Source: an uncultured Sphingomonas sp. (GTDB lineage: Bacteria; Pseudomonadota; Alphaproteobacteria; Sphingomonadales; Sphingomonadaceae). From it: a DNA stretch of 62,395 bases. The stretch is taken from positions 1 through 62,395 of the forward strand of contig NZ_CAKTFO010000018.1 of NCBI RefSeq assembly GCF_934560975.1, in the 5' to 3' direction. Below, piece after piece: positions 43,587 through 53,701 of this stretch. Positions within the stretch are counted from its first letter, which is position 1, and every line of letters starts with the position of its first letter. A model generated the notes under the pieces. The model was given only the letters and a program-made list of their open reading frames with translations. It was not told the origin of the DNA and did not search any database. The position numbers and the translations under genes are program-made.

Positions 43587-45251
43587 ATGCCGATGATCGC
43601 CGATCCTTCCGTCAAATACCGCTCCTTCCCGCAGGTCGATCTGCCCGACCGGCAATGGCCGTCCCGAACGATCACGCGCGCCCCGCGCTGGTTGTCCACC
43701 GACATGCGCGACGGCAACCAGGCGCTGATCGATCCGATGGACGAGGAGAAGAAGACCCGCTTCTTCGACCTGCTGGTCAAGGTCGGGCTGAAGGAGATCG
43801 AGGTCGGTTTCCCCAGCGCGGGCGCGACCGAGTTCGACTTCATCTCCGGCCTGGTCCGCACCGGGCGCATCCCCGACGACGTGACCGTGCAGGTGCTGAC
43901 CCAGTCGCGCCGCGACCTGATCGAAAAGAGCTTCCAGAGCCTGGAGGGCGCACGTCAGGCGATCGTCCACCTCTACAATGCCGTATCGCCGTCATGGCGG
44001 CGGATCGTGTTCGGCATGACCCGCGACGAGGTGCGCGACATTGCTGTTGCGGGCGCCAAGATCCTGCGCGACGAGGCGGCCAAGCGGCCGGGCACCGACT
44101 GGAACTTCGAATATAGCCCGGAAACCTTTTCCACCGCCGAGCTGGATTTCAGCCTGGAGGTGTGCGCGGCGGTGATGGACGTGCTGCGTCCGACGCCGGA
44201 CAAGCCGCTGATCCTGAACCTGCCGGCGACGGTGGAGGCGGCGACGCCCAACATCTACGCCGACCAGATCGAATATTTCTGCCGCAACGTGCCCAATCGC
44301 GACGCGGTGGTGATCTCGCTCCACACCCACAATGATCGCGGCACCGGCGTGGCGGCGGCGGAGCTGGGGCTGATGGCTGGGGCCGACCGGGTCGAGGGCT
44401 GCCTGCTCGGCAATGGCGAGCGGACCGGCAATTGCGACCTCGTGACGGTCGCGCTCAACCTCTACACGCAGGGGGTCGAGCCCGGACTGGACTTGTCGGA
44501 CATCGACGAGGTGGTGAACACGGTGCAATATTGCACCAACATCCCGGTCCATCCCCGCACGCCTTATGCCGGCGACCTGGTCTTTACCGCCTTTTCCGGC
44601 AGCCACCAGGACGCGATCAAGAAGGGCTTTGCCGCGCAGGAACAGCGCAACGATCAGATGTGGGACGTGCCCTATCTGCCGATCGACCCCAAGGATCTCG
44701 GCCGCGATTACGAGGCGGTGATCCGCGTCAATTCGCAGTCGGGCAAGGGCGGCGTCGCCTGGGTGCTGGAACAGGACAAGGGGCTGAAGCTGCCCAAGCG
44801 GATGCAGGCGGACCTGAGCCGCGCGGTGCAGGCCCTGGCCGACGAAACCAGCCGCGAGCTGAACGCGGCGGACATCTGGGGCCGGTTCCAGCAGCAGTAC
44901 CGGCTGGAAGGCGAACAGGCATTCGCACTCGTTTCCTACGAAGAAACGCAGGCTGGGTCGGACCGGATCTTCACCGGCAGGATCCGCCATGACGGCGTCG
45001 AGCGCACGGTCAGCGGGCGCGGGAACGGCCTGTTGTCCAGCGTCGTCGCGGCGATGCGCGAGGCGTTCGGGGTTGAGCTGGAGATTGCTGACTATTCCGA
45101 ACACGCCATCGGCAAGGGCAGCGACGTACAGGCGGCCGCCTATGTCGAGACGCGCAGCGGCGACGGGCGAGCCATCTTCGGCGTGGGCATCGACACGGAC
45201 GTCGCGACCGCATCGGTGCGGGCATTGCTGAGCGCGGCCAACGCGCTCTGA
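43587..45251 (+). CDS. leuA: 2-isopropylmalate synthase
   Basis: A 554-residue enzyme of the LeuA2 type, first in leucine synthesis (acetyl-CoA plus 2-oxoisovalerate). Start region MPMIADPSVKYRSFPQ, WLSTDMRDGNQALIDPMD (metal and substrate site), LHTHNDRGTGVAAAELGLMAGADRVEGC (His-x-His metal ligands), LLGNGERTGNCDL; the C-terminal regulatory domain runs from ~430. GTG 43572 and ATG 43593 are other possible starts. The leader peptide and hairpins upstream suggest control by Leu supply. Confidence 0.94.
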   Translation: MPMIADPSVKYRSFPQVDLPDRQWPSRTITRAPRWLSTDMRDGNQALIDPMDEEKKTRFFDLLVKVGLKEIEVGFPSAGATEFDFISGLVRTGRIPDDVTVQVLTQSRRDLIEKSFQSLEGARQAIVHLYNAVSPSWRRIVFGMTRDEVRDIAVAGAKILRDEAAKRPGTDWNFEYSPETFSTAELDFSLEVCAAVMDVLRPTPDKPLILNLPATVEAATPNIYADQIEYFCRNVPNRDAVVISLHTHNDRGTGVAAAELGLMAGADRVEGCLLGNGERTGNCDLVTVALNLYTQGVEPGLDLSDIDEVVNTVQYCTNIPVHPRTPYAGDLVFTAFSGSHQDAIKKGFAAQEQRNDQMWDVPYLPIDPKDLGRDYEAVIRVNSQSGKGGVAWVLEQDKGLKLPKRMQADLSRAVQALADETSRELNAADIWGRFQQQYRLEGEQAFALVSYEETQAGSDRIFTGRIRHDGVERTVSGRGNGLLSSVVAAMREAFGVELEIADYSEHAIGKGSDVQAAAYVETRSGDGRAIFGVGIDTDVATASVRALLSAANAL

Positions 45252-45263
45252 CGCAGGAGGCGT

Positions 45264-45289
45264 GGCCCCCGCCTGCCCGGGCGGGGGCC
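45264..45289. terminator. GC hairpin between convergent leuA and sodC
   Basis: Ten-base stem GGCCCCCGCC/GGCGGGGGCC, 12 bases after leuA and 10 bases from the sodC end. It could stop both transcripts, but no T run is visible on either side. Confidence 0.5.
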
Positions 45290-45299
45290 GAACCCCGGC

Positions 45300-45782
45300 T
45301 TACTTGATGATCGCGCAGCCCACGCGGTCGCCGGCGCCGCCGATCGGCTGGGTCATGTGATCGTCGGGTTTGGCATGGATCACCACGGACGAGCCGTCGG
45401 CGTCGCGCAGGCCGTCCATCGTCACCAGCGTGGTGAACAATTCGGCCTTCACCGTGCCATCAGCGGCGACATGAATGTTGGGCAGGTCGCCCGTATCGGT
45501 CGCGTCGGGGTTGAGCAGGCCATGCACCGGTGCCGCCTTGTGGGTATGGCCGCCCGCCGCCTTGAACGCGGCATCACTGCAATCGCCCTTTTCGTGGAGG
45601 TGGATGGCATGCCAGCCCGGCGTCAAGCCGGCGGCGTCCACCTTCAGCAGCACGCCCTTGGGCGCGGGAACCGCCGTGACGTTGCCTTGCACGCCCTTGA
45701 ACGGCGCGGTCACGGGCGCTCGCGCAAGCGCCGGAGCAAGGGCCAGGCCGGCGGCGGCGAGCAGGAGCGGCAGTCGGGTCAT
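45300..45782 (-). CDS. sodC: Cu/Zn superoxide dismutase, exported
   Basis: A 160-residue periplasmic enzyme with a signal peptide (PLLLAAAGLALAPALARA). Copper/zinc ligands: HAIHLHEKGDC, GGHTHKAAPVHG with LNPDATDTGDLPNIHV, and VVIHAKPDDH. The Arg over the active site is in GGAGDRVGCAII. It removes superoxide in the periplasm. ATG 45782 has AGGAG upstream. Confidence 0.95.
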   Translation of the reverse strand: MTRLPLLLAAAGLALAPALARAPVTAPFKGVQGNVTAVPAPKGVLLKVDAAGLTPGWHAIHLHEKGDCSDAAFKAAGGHTHKAAPVHGLLNPDATDTGDLPNIHVAADGTVKAELFTTLVTMDGLRDADGSSVVIHAKPDDHMTQPIGGAGDRVGCAIIK

Positions 45783-45886
45783 GTTGGTCTCCTCTGACGG
45801 CGGAAAGCCCGGCCGATGCGGGCAACCGCAGTCACCATAGGTGACTTGCCGGCAGCATGACAGACATCCTCTAGAAGTGTTGCCGG

Positions 45887-46111
45887 TCAGGGCCGGGCAA
45901 GGCTGCCCAACTCGCGATAGCTGATGCCGTAGGTCTGGCAGATATGGTCGCGCAGCACGCTTTTGGCGGCCTCCATCTCCGCATAGGCCAGTTCTTCCGC
46001 TTCCTCATGCGCGAAATCGACCCGGTAGGCATCGGGCACCAGAGCTTCCCATGTCACATTGTGCCGCGCGGCAGCGTCGCGGACCGCGGCAACCAAATCA
46101 TGTCCATCCAT
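45887..46111 (-). CDS. Short acidic protein downstream of mutL
   Basis: A 74-residue hydrophilic helical protein (MDGHDLVAAVRDAAARHNVT, EEAEELAYAEMEAAKSVLRD, ending REL). It starts 36 bases after the mutL stop and could be its cotranscribed neighbour. No family is recognised. The frame is open upstream into mutL's shadow, so ATG 46111 is chosen by composition. Confidence 0.55.
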   Translation of the reverse strand: MDGHDLVAAVRDAAARHNVTWEALVPDAYRVDFAHEEAEELAYAEMEAAKSVLRDHICQTYGISYRELGSLARP

Positions 46112-46146
46112 GCGGGGAAAACGGGCCTGTTGCGGAACGGTTGCCG

Positions 46147-47898
46147 TCACTTGCGCCCGAACAGCTTCTCGATTTCGGCATGGTCCAGCTTCACCCAGGT
46201 CGGGCGGCCATGGTTGCACTGGCCCGAATGGGGCGTCGCCTCCATCTCGCGTAGGAGGGCGTTCATCTCGGCCACCGACAGGATGCGGCCGGCACGAACC
46301 GAGCCGTGGCACGCCATGGTGGCCGCGATCGAATCCAGTTTTTCCTTGAGGCTGAGCGCCTGGTCGTAAGCGGCCAGTTCATCGGCGAGATCCACGACCA
46401 ATTGGCGCGGATCGCCCCCGCCCAGCTGGGCCGGGGTGGCGCGCACCAGCATCGCCTTGGCCCCGAACCGTTCCAGTTCGAGGCCCATTTCGGCCAGTTC
46501 GCCGGTGCGCGCCTCCAGCCGGTCGCAGGCGGTTTCCTCAAGCTCCACCACCTCCGGCAGCAGCAGGGACTGCCGCGCCACCCCGCCATCCGCCATCGCG
46601 CGGCGCATCCGTTCCAGCACCAGCCGCTCGTGCGCGGCATGCTGATCCACCAGGATCAGGCCATCGGTGGTTTCCGCGACGATATAGGTGGCGGCTACCT
46701 GCCCGCGCGCCACGCCGAGCGGATATTCGGCGGACACCGGCGGCGGCGCCATCGCCTGTTCGGCGCGGGCGACGGGCGGCGGCATGTAGGCAGGCGCCTG
46801 ATCCCACACCGATGGCTGCGACACCGGGACGGGCGCGGGGGGCGCCCATTGCGGCGCGAGCGGCTCCACCTGCCACCGGCCCAGCGACGCGACGGAGGGC
46901 CGCTCCGCGCTGCGATGACCGGCACTGTCCAGCGCCGCGCGCAGGCCGCCCACGATCAGGCCGCGCACCAGCCCCGCCTCCCGAAAGCGGACCTCCGTCT
47001 TGGCAGGATGGACGTTCACGTCCACCTCTTCCATCGGCACGTCCAGGAACAGGGCCAGCACCGGGTGGCGATCGCGGGCGAGCAGATCTTGATAGGCAGC
47101 GCGCACGCTGCCGATCAGCAGCCGGTCCTTCACCGGGCGGCCGTTGACAAACAGATATTGATGGTCGGCCACGCCGCGGCTGAAGGTCGGCAGCCCCGCG
47201 ACCCCGCCCAGGCGGATGCCTTCGCGCATATGATCGACCGCGATCGAATTGCGGACCAGTTCCCGGTCGATCAGCGCGGCGACCCGCTCCGGCCGGGTCT
47301 CGTCCGGCTGGACGGCGATCGACTTGCGGCCGTCATGCTCCAGGGTGAAGCCGATTTCGGGCCGCGCCATCGCCAGACGGCGGACGACGTCGACGCAGGC
47401 GGCATATTCCGCGCGCGGGGTGCGCAGGAACTTGGCGCGGGCCGGCACGCGGGCGAACAGCCCCTCCACCTTGACCCGCGTGCCCGGCGGCAAGGCGGCC
47501 GGCCCCTCCTCCACCACCCGGCCATTGTCGACGGTGCGGCGCCAGCCCTCGGCACCGCGCACCCGGCTTTCGACGGTCAGCGTCGCAACGCTGGCGATGG
47601 AAGGCAGCGCCTCGCCCCGAAAACCCAACGTCGCGACGTGCTCGATCGCGTCGTCGGGCAGCTTGGACGTGGCATGCCGCTCCAGCGCGAGCGCCATATC
47701 CGGCGGGCTCATGCCGCACCCGTCATCCACCACCTCGATCCCGCCGATTCCGCCATCGGACAGGCGGATCAGGATGCGGGTGGAGCCCGCGTCGACGGCA
47801 TTCTCGACCAGCTCCTTCAACGCGCTGGCGGGACGTTCCACCACTTCACCGGCGGCGATGCGGTTGACCAGATGCTCGGGTAGTCTGCGTATTGACAC
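46147..47898 (-). CDS. mutL: DNA mismatch repair endonuclease MutL
   Basis: A 583-residue MutL. N-terminal GHKL ATPase: LVNRIAAGEVVERPASALKE, LVENAVDAGSTRI (Mg-binding Asn), DDGCGM and GFRGEALPSI. C-terminal endonuclease: LVDQHAAHERLVLE fits D-Q-H-A-x2-E-x4-E, and ACHGSVRAG plus PHSGQCNHGRPTW complete the metal site. So it nicks the new strand, consistent with a bacterium without MutH. It diverges from mreB. Confidence 0.95.
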   Translation of the reverse strand: MSIRRLPEHLVNRIAAGEVVERPASALKELVENAVDAGSTRILIRLSDGGIGGIEVVDDGCGMSPPDMALALERHATSKLPDDAIEHVATLGFRGEALPSIASVATLTVESRVRGAEGWRRTVDNGRVVEEGPAALPPGTRVKVEGLFARVPARAKFLRTPRAEYAACVDVVRRLAMARPEIGFTLEHDGRKSIAVQPDETRPERVAALIDRELVRNSIAVDHMREGIRLGGVAGLPTFSRGVADHQYLFVNGRPVKDRLLIGSVRAAYQDLLARDRHPVLALFLDVPMEEVDVNVHPAKTEVRFREAGLVRGLIVGGLRAALDSAGHRSAERPSVASLGRWQVEPLAPQWAPPAPVPVSQPSVWDQAPAYMPPPVARAEQAMAPPPVSAEYPLGVARGQVAATYIVAETTDGLILVDQHAAHERLVLERMRRAMADGGVARQSLLLPEVVELEETACDRLEARTGELAEMGLELERFGAKAMLVRATPAQLGGGDPRQLVVDLADELAAYDQALSLKEKLDSIAATMACHGSVRAGRILSVAEMNALLREMEATPHSGQCNHGRPTWVKLDHAEIEKLFGRK

Positions 47899-48002
47899 GA
47901 AACAGGCTGTAGCCCAGTCAGCGGCCTTCCGCGACGGGGCTTTCCTTCATCGACATGTCGATTCCCGGCGCCCGCGCGGACCGGACGACACTACAGGCAC
48001 GG

Positions 48003-49040
48003 ATGCGTATGCGCTGGTTCAAATTCATGTCGCACGACATGGCGATCGATCTCGGGACCGCCAACACCCTGGTCTATGTTCGCGGCAAGGGCATCGTGCT
48101 GAACGAACCGTCCGTGGTCGCGATCGAGACGATGAACGGCATCAAGAAGGTTCGCGCTGTAGGCGACGATGCCAAGCTGATGATGGGCAAGACGCCCGAG
48201 CATATGGAGGCCATCCGGCCGCTGCGCGATGGCGTGATCGCCGACATCGACATCGCCGAGGACATGATCAAGCACTTCATCCGCAAGGTGCACGGCAACC
48301 GGCGCTTCCCGCGCTGGCCGGAAATCGTGATCTGCGTGCCGTCGGGATCGACCAAGGTGGAACGCCGCGCCATTCGCGACGCCGCCTCCAACGCGGGCGC
48401 GAGCCAGGTCTTCCTGATCGAGGAGCCGATGGCCGCCGCGATCGGCGCCGACATGCCGGTGACCGAACCGATCGGGTCGATGGTGGTCGACATCGGCGGC
48501 GGCACGACCGAGGTGGCGGTGCTGTCGCTGCGCGGCCTGGCCTATACCACCAGCGTCCGCGTCGGCGGCGACAAGATGGACGAGGCGATCAGCTCGTTCG
48601 TGCGCCGCAACCACAATCTGCTGATCGGCGATTCGACCGCCGAACGGATCAAGCAGGAACATGGCATTGCCCGCATGCCCGCCGATGGCGTGGGCGAGCG
48701 CATCATGATCAAGGGCCGCGACCTGGTGAACGGCGTGCCCAAGGAAATCCAGATCACGCAGGGCCAGATTGCGGAGGCGCTGTCCGAACCCGTGTCCGCC
48801 ATCGTCGAGGGCGTGCGGATCGCGCTGGAAAATACCGCCCCCGAACTGGCCGCCGACATTGTCGATCAGGGCATCGTGCTGACCGGCGGCGGGGCGCTGC
48901 TGGACGGCATCGACGAGGTGCTGCGTGAAGCCACCGGCCTTCCCGTCACCGTCGCCGACAATCCGCTGACCTGCGTCGCTCTGGGCACCGGCCGCGCGCT
49001 GGAAGATCCGGTGTTCCGCGGCGTGCTGCACACGGCCTAA
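48003..49040 (+). CDS. mreB: Rod shape-determining protein MreB
   Basis: A 345-residue actin homologue. Nucleotide site: MAIDLGTANTLVYVRGKG, VVDIGGGTTEVAVLSL, LTGGGALLDGIDEVL. N-terminal amphipathic MRWFKFMSHD contacts the membrane. ATG 48003 and 48009 are both possible. It directs lateral wall synthesis with the following mreC-mreD-pbp2-rodA genes. Confidence 0.96.
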   Translation: MRMRWFKFMSHDMAIDLGTANTLVYVRGKGIVLNEPSVVAIETMNGIKKVRAVGDDAKLMMGKTPEHMEAIRPLRDGVIADIDIAEDMIKHFIRKVHGNRRFPRWPEIVICVPSGSTKVERRAIRDAASNAGASQVFLIEEPMAAAIGADMPVTEPIGSMVVDIGGGTTEVAVLSLRGLAYTTSVRVGGDKMDEAISSFVRRNHNLLIGDSTAERIKQEHGIARMPADGVGERIMIKGRDLVNGVPKEIQITQGQIAEALSEPVSAIVEGVRIALENTAPELAADIVDQGIVLTGGGALLDGIDEVLREATGLPVTVADNPLTCVALGTGRALEDPVFRGVLHTA

Positions 49041-49064
49041 GGGCCAGGAAAGGAGGGCGGAGCC

Positions 49065-49940
49065 ATGGCCCCGCCGCGCCATCGCGATCGCGGCTTTTCG
49101 CGGCGCATTCAATATGGCCTGTTCTTCGGCTACGTCGCGGCGACTGCCGGGATCGTCGCGGCGATCGCGCTGATCCTGATCGCGCGGTTCCAGCCGCTGG
49201 CGTTTGAAGGGATCCGCGGTCTGGCGCTGGACGCGACCGCGCCCTTCACCACCGCCACCCGCCCGATCGTGCGCGGCGCCACGTCGCTGGGCGGCGACAT
49301 TGCGGACTATTTCGGCGCGGCGAGCGAGAACAAGGCCCTGCGCGCCCGCCTGGCCGCCGCCGAGCGGCAGGTGATCCAGGCACGCGCAACGGCGGCAGAA
49401 AATGTCCGGCTCCAGCGGCTGCTACGCTTTTCCGGCGAAGCATCGCAGCCCGTCGCCAGCGCGCGGATCGTGGGATCCAATGTGACCGGCAACCGCCGTT
49501 TCGCGACGTTGGTCGCGGGCAGCGCCGATGGCGTTCGTTCCGGTCAGCCGGTACGTGGGCCCGAGGGGCTGGTCGGCCGCATTGCAGAGGTCGGCCGCCA
49601 TGCCGCCCGCATCGTCCTGCTGACCGACGGCAGCAGCGCGGTGCCGCTGCGCGTGGTCCGCACCGGCGCGCCGGTGCTGGGCCAGGGACGGGGTGACGGC
49701 GCGATCGACGTGCGCGCGACGATCGCCGGCGCACCAGGGCTGAGACGTGGTGACCTGCTTGTGACGTCCGGCCTTGGCGGCGTGTATCCGCCGGGCCTGC
49801 CGGTGGCGGTGGTGACGGGGACCAGCGGCGAGCTGGCGACCGCTCTGCCGCTCGCCAATCCGGCCAAGCTCGACCTCGCGGTCGTGCTGACGGAGGTGCC
49901 GCCCCCGCCCCCGCCCGCGCCGATCGACGGCCCCCGCTGA
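49065..49940 (+). CDS. mreC: Rod shape-determining protein MreC
   Basis: A 291-residue periplasmic scaffold anchored by one membrane segment (GLFFGYVAATAGIVAAIALI), a coiled coil (~85-120; ENKALRARLAAAERQVIQARA), then beta domains (GSADGVRSGQPVRGPEGLVG, VTSGLGGVYPPGLPVAVV). Pro-rich tail. GGAGG lies upstream of ATG 49065, 25 bases after mreB. Confidence 0.94.
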   Translation: MAPPRHRDRGFSRRIQYGLFFGYVAATAGIVAAIALILIARFQPLAFEGIRGLALDATAPFTTATRPIVRGATSLGGDIADYFGAASENKALRARLAAAERQVIQARATAAENVRLQRLLRFSGEASQPVASARIVGSNVTGNRRFATLVAGSADGVRSGQPVRGPEGLVGRIAEVGRHAARIVLLTDGSSAVPLRVVRTGAPVLGQGRGDGAIDVRATIAGAPGLRRGDLLVTSGLGGVYPPGLPVAVVTGTSGELATALPLANPAKLDLAVVLTEVPPPPPPAPIDGPR

Positions 49941-49941
49941 C

Positions 49942-50454
49942 ATGGCGGTCTATAGCGAGGAACTGACCAAGCGGCCCTCGCCGCTCCGTCTGTGGCTGGT
50001 GCCGATCGCGGCGACGCTGGCGGGATCGGCCATGGCGCTGCTGCCGTTTGTCGCCAACACTGCGCTGCTGCCGCCGTTCGGCCTACTGATGGCGCTCGGC
50101 TGGCGCTTGTTGCGGCCGGAGATGTGGCCCGCGTGGATGGCGCTGCCGCTGGGCCTGGCCGACGACCTGATGAGCGGCGCGCCGCTGGGCAGCGCCGCCG
50201 CCTTGTGGACGATCATCTTCCTGGCGATCGATCTTGCCGACACCCGGCCGATGTGGCGCGATTTCTGGCTGGACTGGATGATCGCCGGCGCCGCCCTGCT
50301 GTTCGGCATCGTCGGCGCGGCGGCGATCGACCGCTTCACCGCCAATGGCGGGCCGGTTCTGCCCGCATTCTCGCAGATCCTGCTGGCGATCCTGCTGTTC
50401 CCGCCGGTGGCGCGGTTGTGCGCCCGGCTCGACCGCTGGCGGCTGCGGCGATGA
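49942..50454 (+). CDS. mreD: Rod shape-determining protein MreD
   Basis: A 170-residue membrane protein with about five helices (ATLAGSAMALLPFVANTALL, LLGLADDLMSGAPLG-like segment, AALLFGIVGAAAI, ILLAILLFPPVARLC). It lies one base after mreC and overlaps the pbp2 start by four bases. The family is poorly conserved; position strongly supports the name. Confidence 0.88.
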   Translation: MAVYSEELTKRPSPLRLWLVPIAATLAGSAMALLPFVANTALLPPFGLLMALGWRLLRPEMWPAWMALPLGLADDLMSGAPLGSAAALWTIIFLAIDLADTRPMWRDFWLDWMIAGAALLFGIVGAAAIDRFTANGGPVLPAFSQILLAILLFPPVARLCARLDRWRLRR

Positions 50455-52424
50455 AGCGGCCGCGCCGTGTCGTCACGGAACAGGCGCTTTCCTTCACGTT
50501 CACGCGGCGCGCTTTGGTGCTGGGCGGCGCGCAGCTGGCGGTGGGCGGGTTGCTGGCCGGGCGGATGGGCTGGCTGGCGATCGCGCAAAAGGACAAATAT
50601 GATCGCCTGGCCGAAAGCAACCGCGTCCAGAGCCAGATCGTCCCGCCCCGGCGCGGCTGGATCGTCGATCGCAACGGCAAGCCGATCGCAGTCAACCGCA
50701 CCAGCTTCCGCGTCGACCTGATCCCCGACCGCCTGCAGGACCCAGATGCGGTGATCGACGAGCTGCGCCAGCTGCTCGGCCTGACGCATGAGGATGTGGA
50801 CCGGATCAAGCAGGCGCTAGACAAGGCCCCGGGCTATCAGCCGGTGCCGGTGGCGGAGGGGCTGGACTATGACCGCTTCGCCCGCGTCACCCTGCGCCAG
50901 GCGGACATGCCCGGCGTCGCCCCCACCAGCGGCTTTGCGCGCCATTATCCGGCGGGCGCGGCGGTCGGCCATCTGGTCGGCTATGTCGGTCCGGCTTCGG
51001 TAGAGGAATATCGCGAGACCCACGATCCGCTGTTGATCACGCCCGGGTTCAAGGTGGGCAAGGAGGGGCTGGAAAAGACGCTGGAGCCGTGGCTGCGCGG
51101 GCAAGCCGGCGCCAAGCGAACGGAAGTGACGGCGCGTGGCAAGCTGGTGGAGGAACTGACCACCCGGCCCGAGAAGATGGGCAACGTCCTGCGCCTGACG
51201 GTGGATGCCGGCTTGCAGGACTATGCCGCCCGCCGGATGGGGCCGAACAGCGGCTCCGTCTGCGTCATGGACCTGCAAACGGGCGGGCTGCTCGCCATGT
51301 GCGCGATGCCCTCCTACGATCCGAACAGCTTTTCGGACGGGATCAGCCAGTCCGAATGGGCGATGCTGTCGCAGAACGACCATCTGCCGTTGATGAACAA
51401 GACGTTGCAGGGCCTGTATCCGCCGGGCTCCACGGTGAAGCCGATGGTGTCGCTGGCGCTGCTGCGCTGGGGCGTCGATCCGGGGGAGCGGGTCAATTGT
51501 CCGGGCTTCTACCGCGTGGGCAATGCCCTGTTCCACTGCCACAGCCGGCGCGGGCACGGGCCCGTGGACATGCATCGCGCGATCCAGCAGAGCTGCGACG
51601 TCTATTTCTACACGATGGGCCGGCGGATCGGCATCGACAAGATCGCCGGCATGGCGCGGATGCTGGGCATGGGCGAGAAGTTCGACCTGCCGGTCACGAT
51701 GCAGCGTTACGGCACCATGCCCGACAGCGCGTGGAAGCAGCGCAAATATCATACGGCATGGACGATCGCCGACACGGTCAATGCCTCGATCGGCCAGGGC
51801 TATGTGCTGGTCAACCCGCTCCAATTGGCGGTGATGTCGGCCCGGATCGCCAGCGGGCGGGCGCTCGTGCCGCGCCTGATCGTCAATCGGCGCTACCCGC
51901 CGCAGGGATCATCGCTGAACATCTCGCCCAGCCACCTGGACATCGTGCATCAGGCGATGAGCGCGGTGATCAACGCGCCGGGCGGCACCGCCGGCGCATC
52001 GCGCCTGCCGCTCGCCGACGTGCAGATGGCGGGCAAGACCGGCAGCGCCCAGGTCCGCCGCATCACCATGGCCGAACGGCGATCGGGCGTGTTGAAGAAC
52101 GAGGCCTTGGCGTGGCGGCTGCGTGATCACGGCCACTTCATCGGCTTCGCACCCCTGGTCGAGCCGCGCTACGCCATTTCCGTCGCCCTGGAACATGCCG
52201 GGCACGGGGGTGACGCCGCCAAGGTCGCGCGCGACGTGATGACCTGGCTCTATGCGCCCGACCGCGCCATGGCGACGCTTGCCGTGCTGGAGAAGCAATG
52301 GGGCGGCGACATCGCGGCCCGCATGGCGGCGCAGAGCGCGGCCTGGAAGATCGGCCACGCCGCCCCGCACCCGCCCGCGCCCGACGGACCGGAACCGCCG
52401 GATCAAGAGGATGCGCCCGAATGA
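50451..52424 (+). CDS. mrdA: Penicillin-binding protein 2
   Basis: A 657-residue monofunctional transpeptidase of the elongasome. N-terminal membrane segment (ALVLGGAQLAVGGLLAGRMG), dimerisation domain (RGWIVDRNGKPIAVN), then the penicillin-binding motifs: PPGSTVKPM (S-x-x-K), QQSCDVYF (S-x-D/N) and AGKTGSAQ (K-T-G). Ends in a Pro-rich tail. The start overlaps mreD and the stop overlaps rodA, each by four bases. Confidence 0.95.
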   Translation: MKRPRRVVTEQALSFTFTRRALVLGGAQLAVGGLLAGRMGWLAIAQKDKYDRLAESNRVQSQIVPPRRGWIVDRNGKPIAVNRTSFRVDLIPDRLQDPDAVIDELRQLLGLTHEDVDRIKQALDKAPGYQPVPVAEGLDYDRFARVTLRQADMPGVAPTSGFARHYPAGAAVGHLVGYVGPASVEEYRETHDPLLITPGFKVGKEGLEKTLEPWLRGQAGAKRTEVTARGKLVEELTTRPEKMGNVLRLTVDAGLQDYAARRMGPNSGSVCVMDLQTGGLLAMCAMPSYDPNSFSDGISQSEWAMLSQNDHLPLMNKTLQGLYPPGSTVKPMVSLALLRWGVDPGERVNCPGFYRVGNALFHCHSRRGHGPVDMHRAIQQSCDVYFYTMGRRIGIDKIAGMARMLGMGEKFDLPVTMQRYGTMPDSAWKQRKYHTAWTIADTVNASIGQGYVLVNPLQLAVMSARIASGRALVPRLIVNRRYPPQGSSLNISPSHLDIVHQAMSAVINAPGGTAGASRLPLADVQMAGKTGSAQVRRITMAERRSGVLKNEALAWRLRDHGHFIGFAPLVEPRYAISVALEHAGHGGDAAKVARDVMTWLYAPDRAMATLAVLEKQWGGDIAARMAAQSAAWKIGHAAPHPPAPDGPEPPDQEDAPE

Positions 52425-53527
52425 ACCGCTCCAGCCTTGTCCCCGCCGCGCTGGCGCGGGTGCCGTGGGGCATGCTGGCCCTGGTGGCGGGGATCACCTT
52501 TTTTGGGCTGACCGTGCTCTATTCGGCGGCGGGCGGGCGGCTGATGCCGTGGGCGTTGCCGCAGGGGGTTCGGTTCGTGGCGTTCCTGGGTGGCGCGCTG
52601 GTGCTGTCGCGGCTGTCCCTGCCGCAATTGCGCGCACTCGCCTGGCCGATCTACCTGGCTTTGATCACCATGCTGGTGGGGGTGGAGGCGCTGGGCGCGG
52701 TAGCGGGCGGAAGCCGCCGCTGGCTTGACCTCGGCATCATCCGCCTGCAACCTTCGGAGTTGATGAAGCCCGCCATCGTGCTGGCCCTCGCCCGCTTCTA
52801 CGACATGCTGCCGGCGGCGGAGATACGGCGCTTTTCCGCAATCTGGCCGGCGGCCTTGCTGATCGGCGTGCCGTTCGCTTTGGTGATGGTGCAGCCCGAT
52901 CTCGGCACGTCGCTGATGATCGTGTTCGGCGGGATCACCACCATGTTCCTGGCGGGCGTGCCGCTGCGCCTGTTCGCGGGCGGCGTCGCGGCGGCGGCGG
53001 GCATGACACCGATCCTGTTGTCGCTGATGCACGATTACCAGCGCAGCCGAATCGAGATCTTCCTCAACCCGGAAAGCGACCCGCTCGGCACCGGCTATCA
53101 CATCATCCAGTCCAAGATCGCGATCGGATCGGGCGGCATCCTCGGCAAGGGCTTTCTCCAGGGCACGCAGAGCCACCTCGATTACCTGCCGGAAGGGCAT
53201 ACCGACTTCGCCTTCGCCACCATGGCGGAGGAATGGGGCATGATCGGCGGCGTCGGGATCATCCTCGGCTTCTGCGGGGTGATCGGCTGGGCGCTCAAGG
53301 TTGCCGTGGCGGCGGAAACCCGCTTCGGCCGGCTGGCGGCGGGCGGGCTGGCCACCACCATCTTCTTCTACGTCGCCATCAACCTGTCGATGGTGATGGG
53401 GCTGGCGCCGGTGGTGGGCATCCCGCTGCCGCTGATTTCCTGGGGCGGATCGGCGATGATGACCGTGCTGATCTGCCTCGGCCTGTTGATGGCGATCGAT
53501 CGCGACACCAAATTGCGGACCCGCTGA
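52421..53527 (+). CDS. rodA: Rod-shape-determining SEDS glycosyltransferase RodA
   Basis: A 368-residue SEDS protein with ten membrane helices that polymerises lipid II together with PBP2. Signatures: GGSRRWLDLGIIRLQPSELMKPA, QPDLGTSLMI, PEGHTDFAFATMAEEWGMIG (with the catalytic-type Asp) and GIPLPLISWGGSAMM. ATG 52421 overlaps the PBP2 stop; the frame is open upstream without homology. Confidence 0.96.
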   Translation: MNRSSLVPAALARVPWGMLALVAGITFFGLTVLYSAAGGRLMPWALPQGVRFVAFLGGALVLSRLSLPQLRALAWPIYLALITMLVGVEALGAVAGGSRRWLDLGIIRLQPSELMKPAIVLALARFYDMLPAAEIRRFSAIWPAALLIGVPFALVMVQPDLGTSLMIVFGGITTMFLAGVPLRLFAGGVAAAAGMTPILLSLMHDYQRSRIEIFLNPESDPLGTGYHIIQSKIAIGSGGILGKGFLQGTQSHLDYLPEGHTDFAFATMAEEWGMIGGVGIILGFCGVIGWALKVAVAAETRFGRLAAGGLATTIFFYVAINLSMVMGLAPVVGIPLPLISWGGSAMMTVLICLGLLMAIDRDTKLRTR

Positions 53528-53623
53528 AAAAACCTGTTTACAAGGATTGCAGGCGTTGCTAGCTGCGCGCCTCCACAGCGGCACTGTCGCTGTTGCCTGA
53601 ACAGGCCCAGCCTGATCACGTGT

Positions 53624-53701
<78 letters not shown>
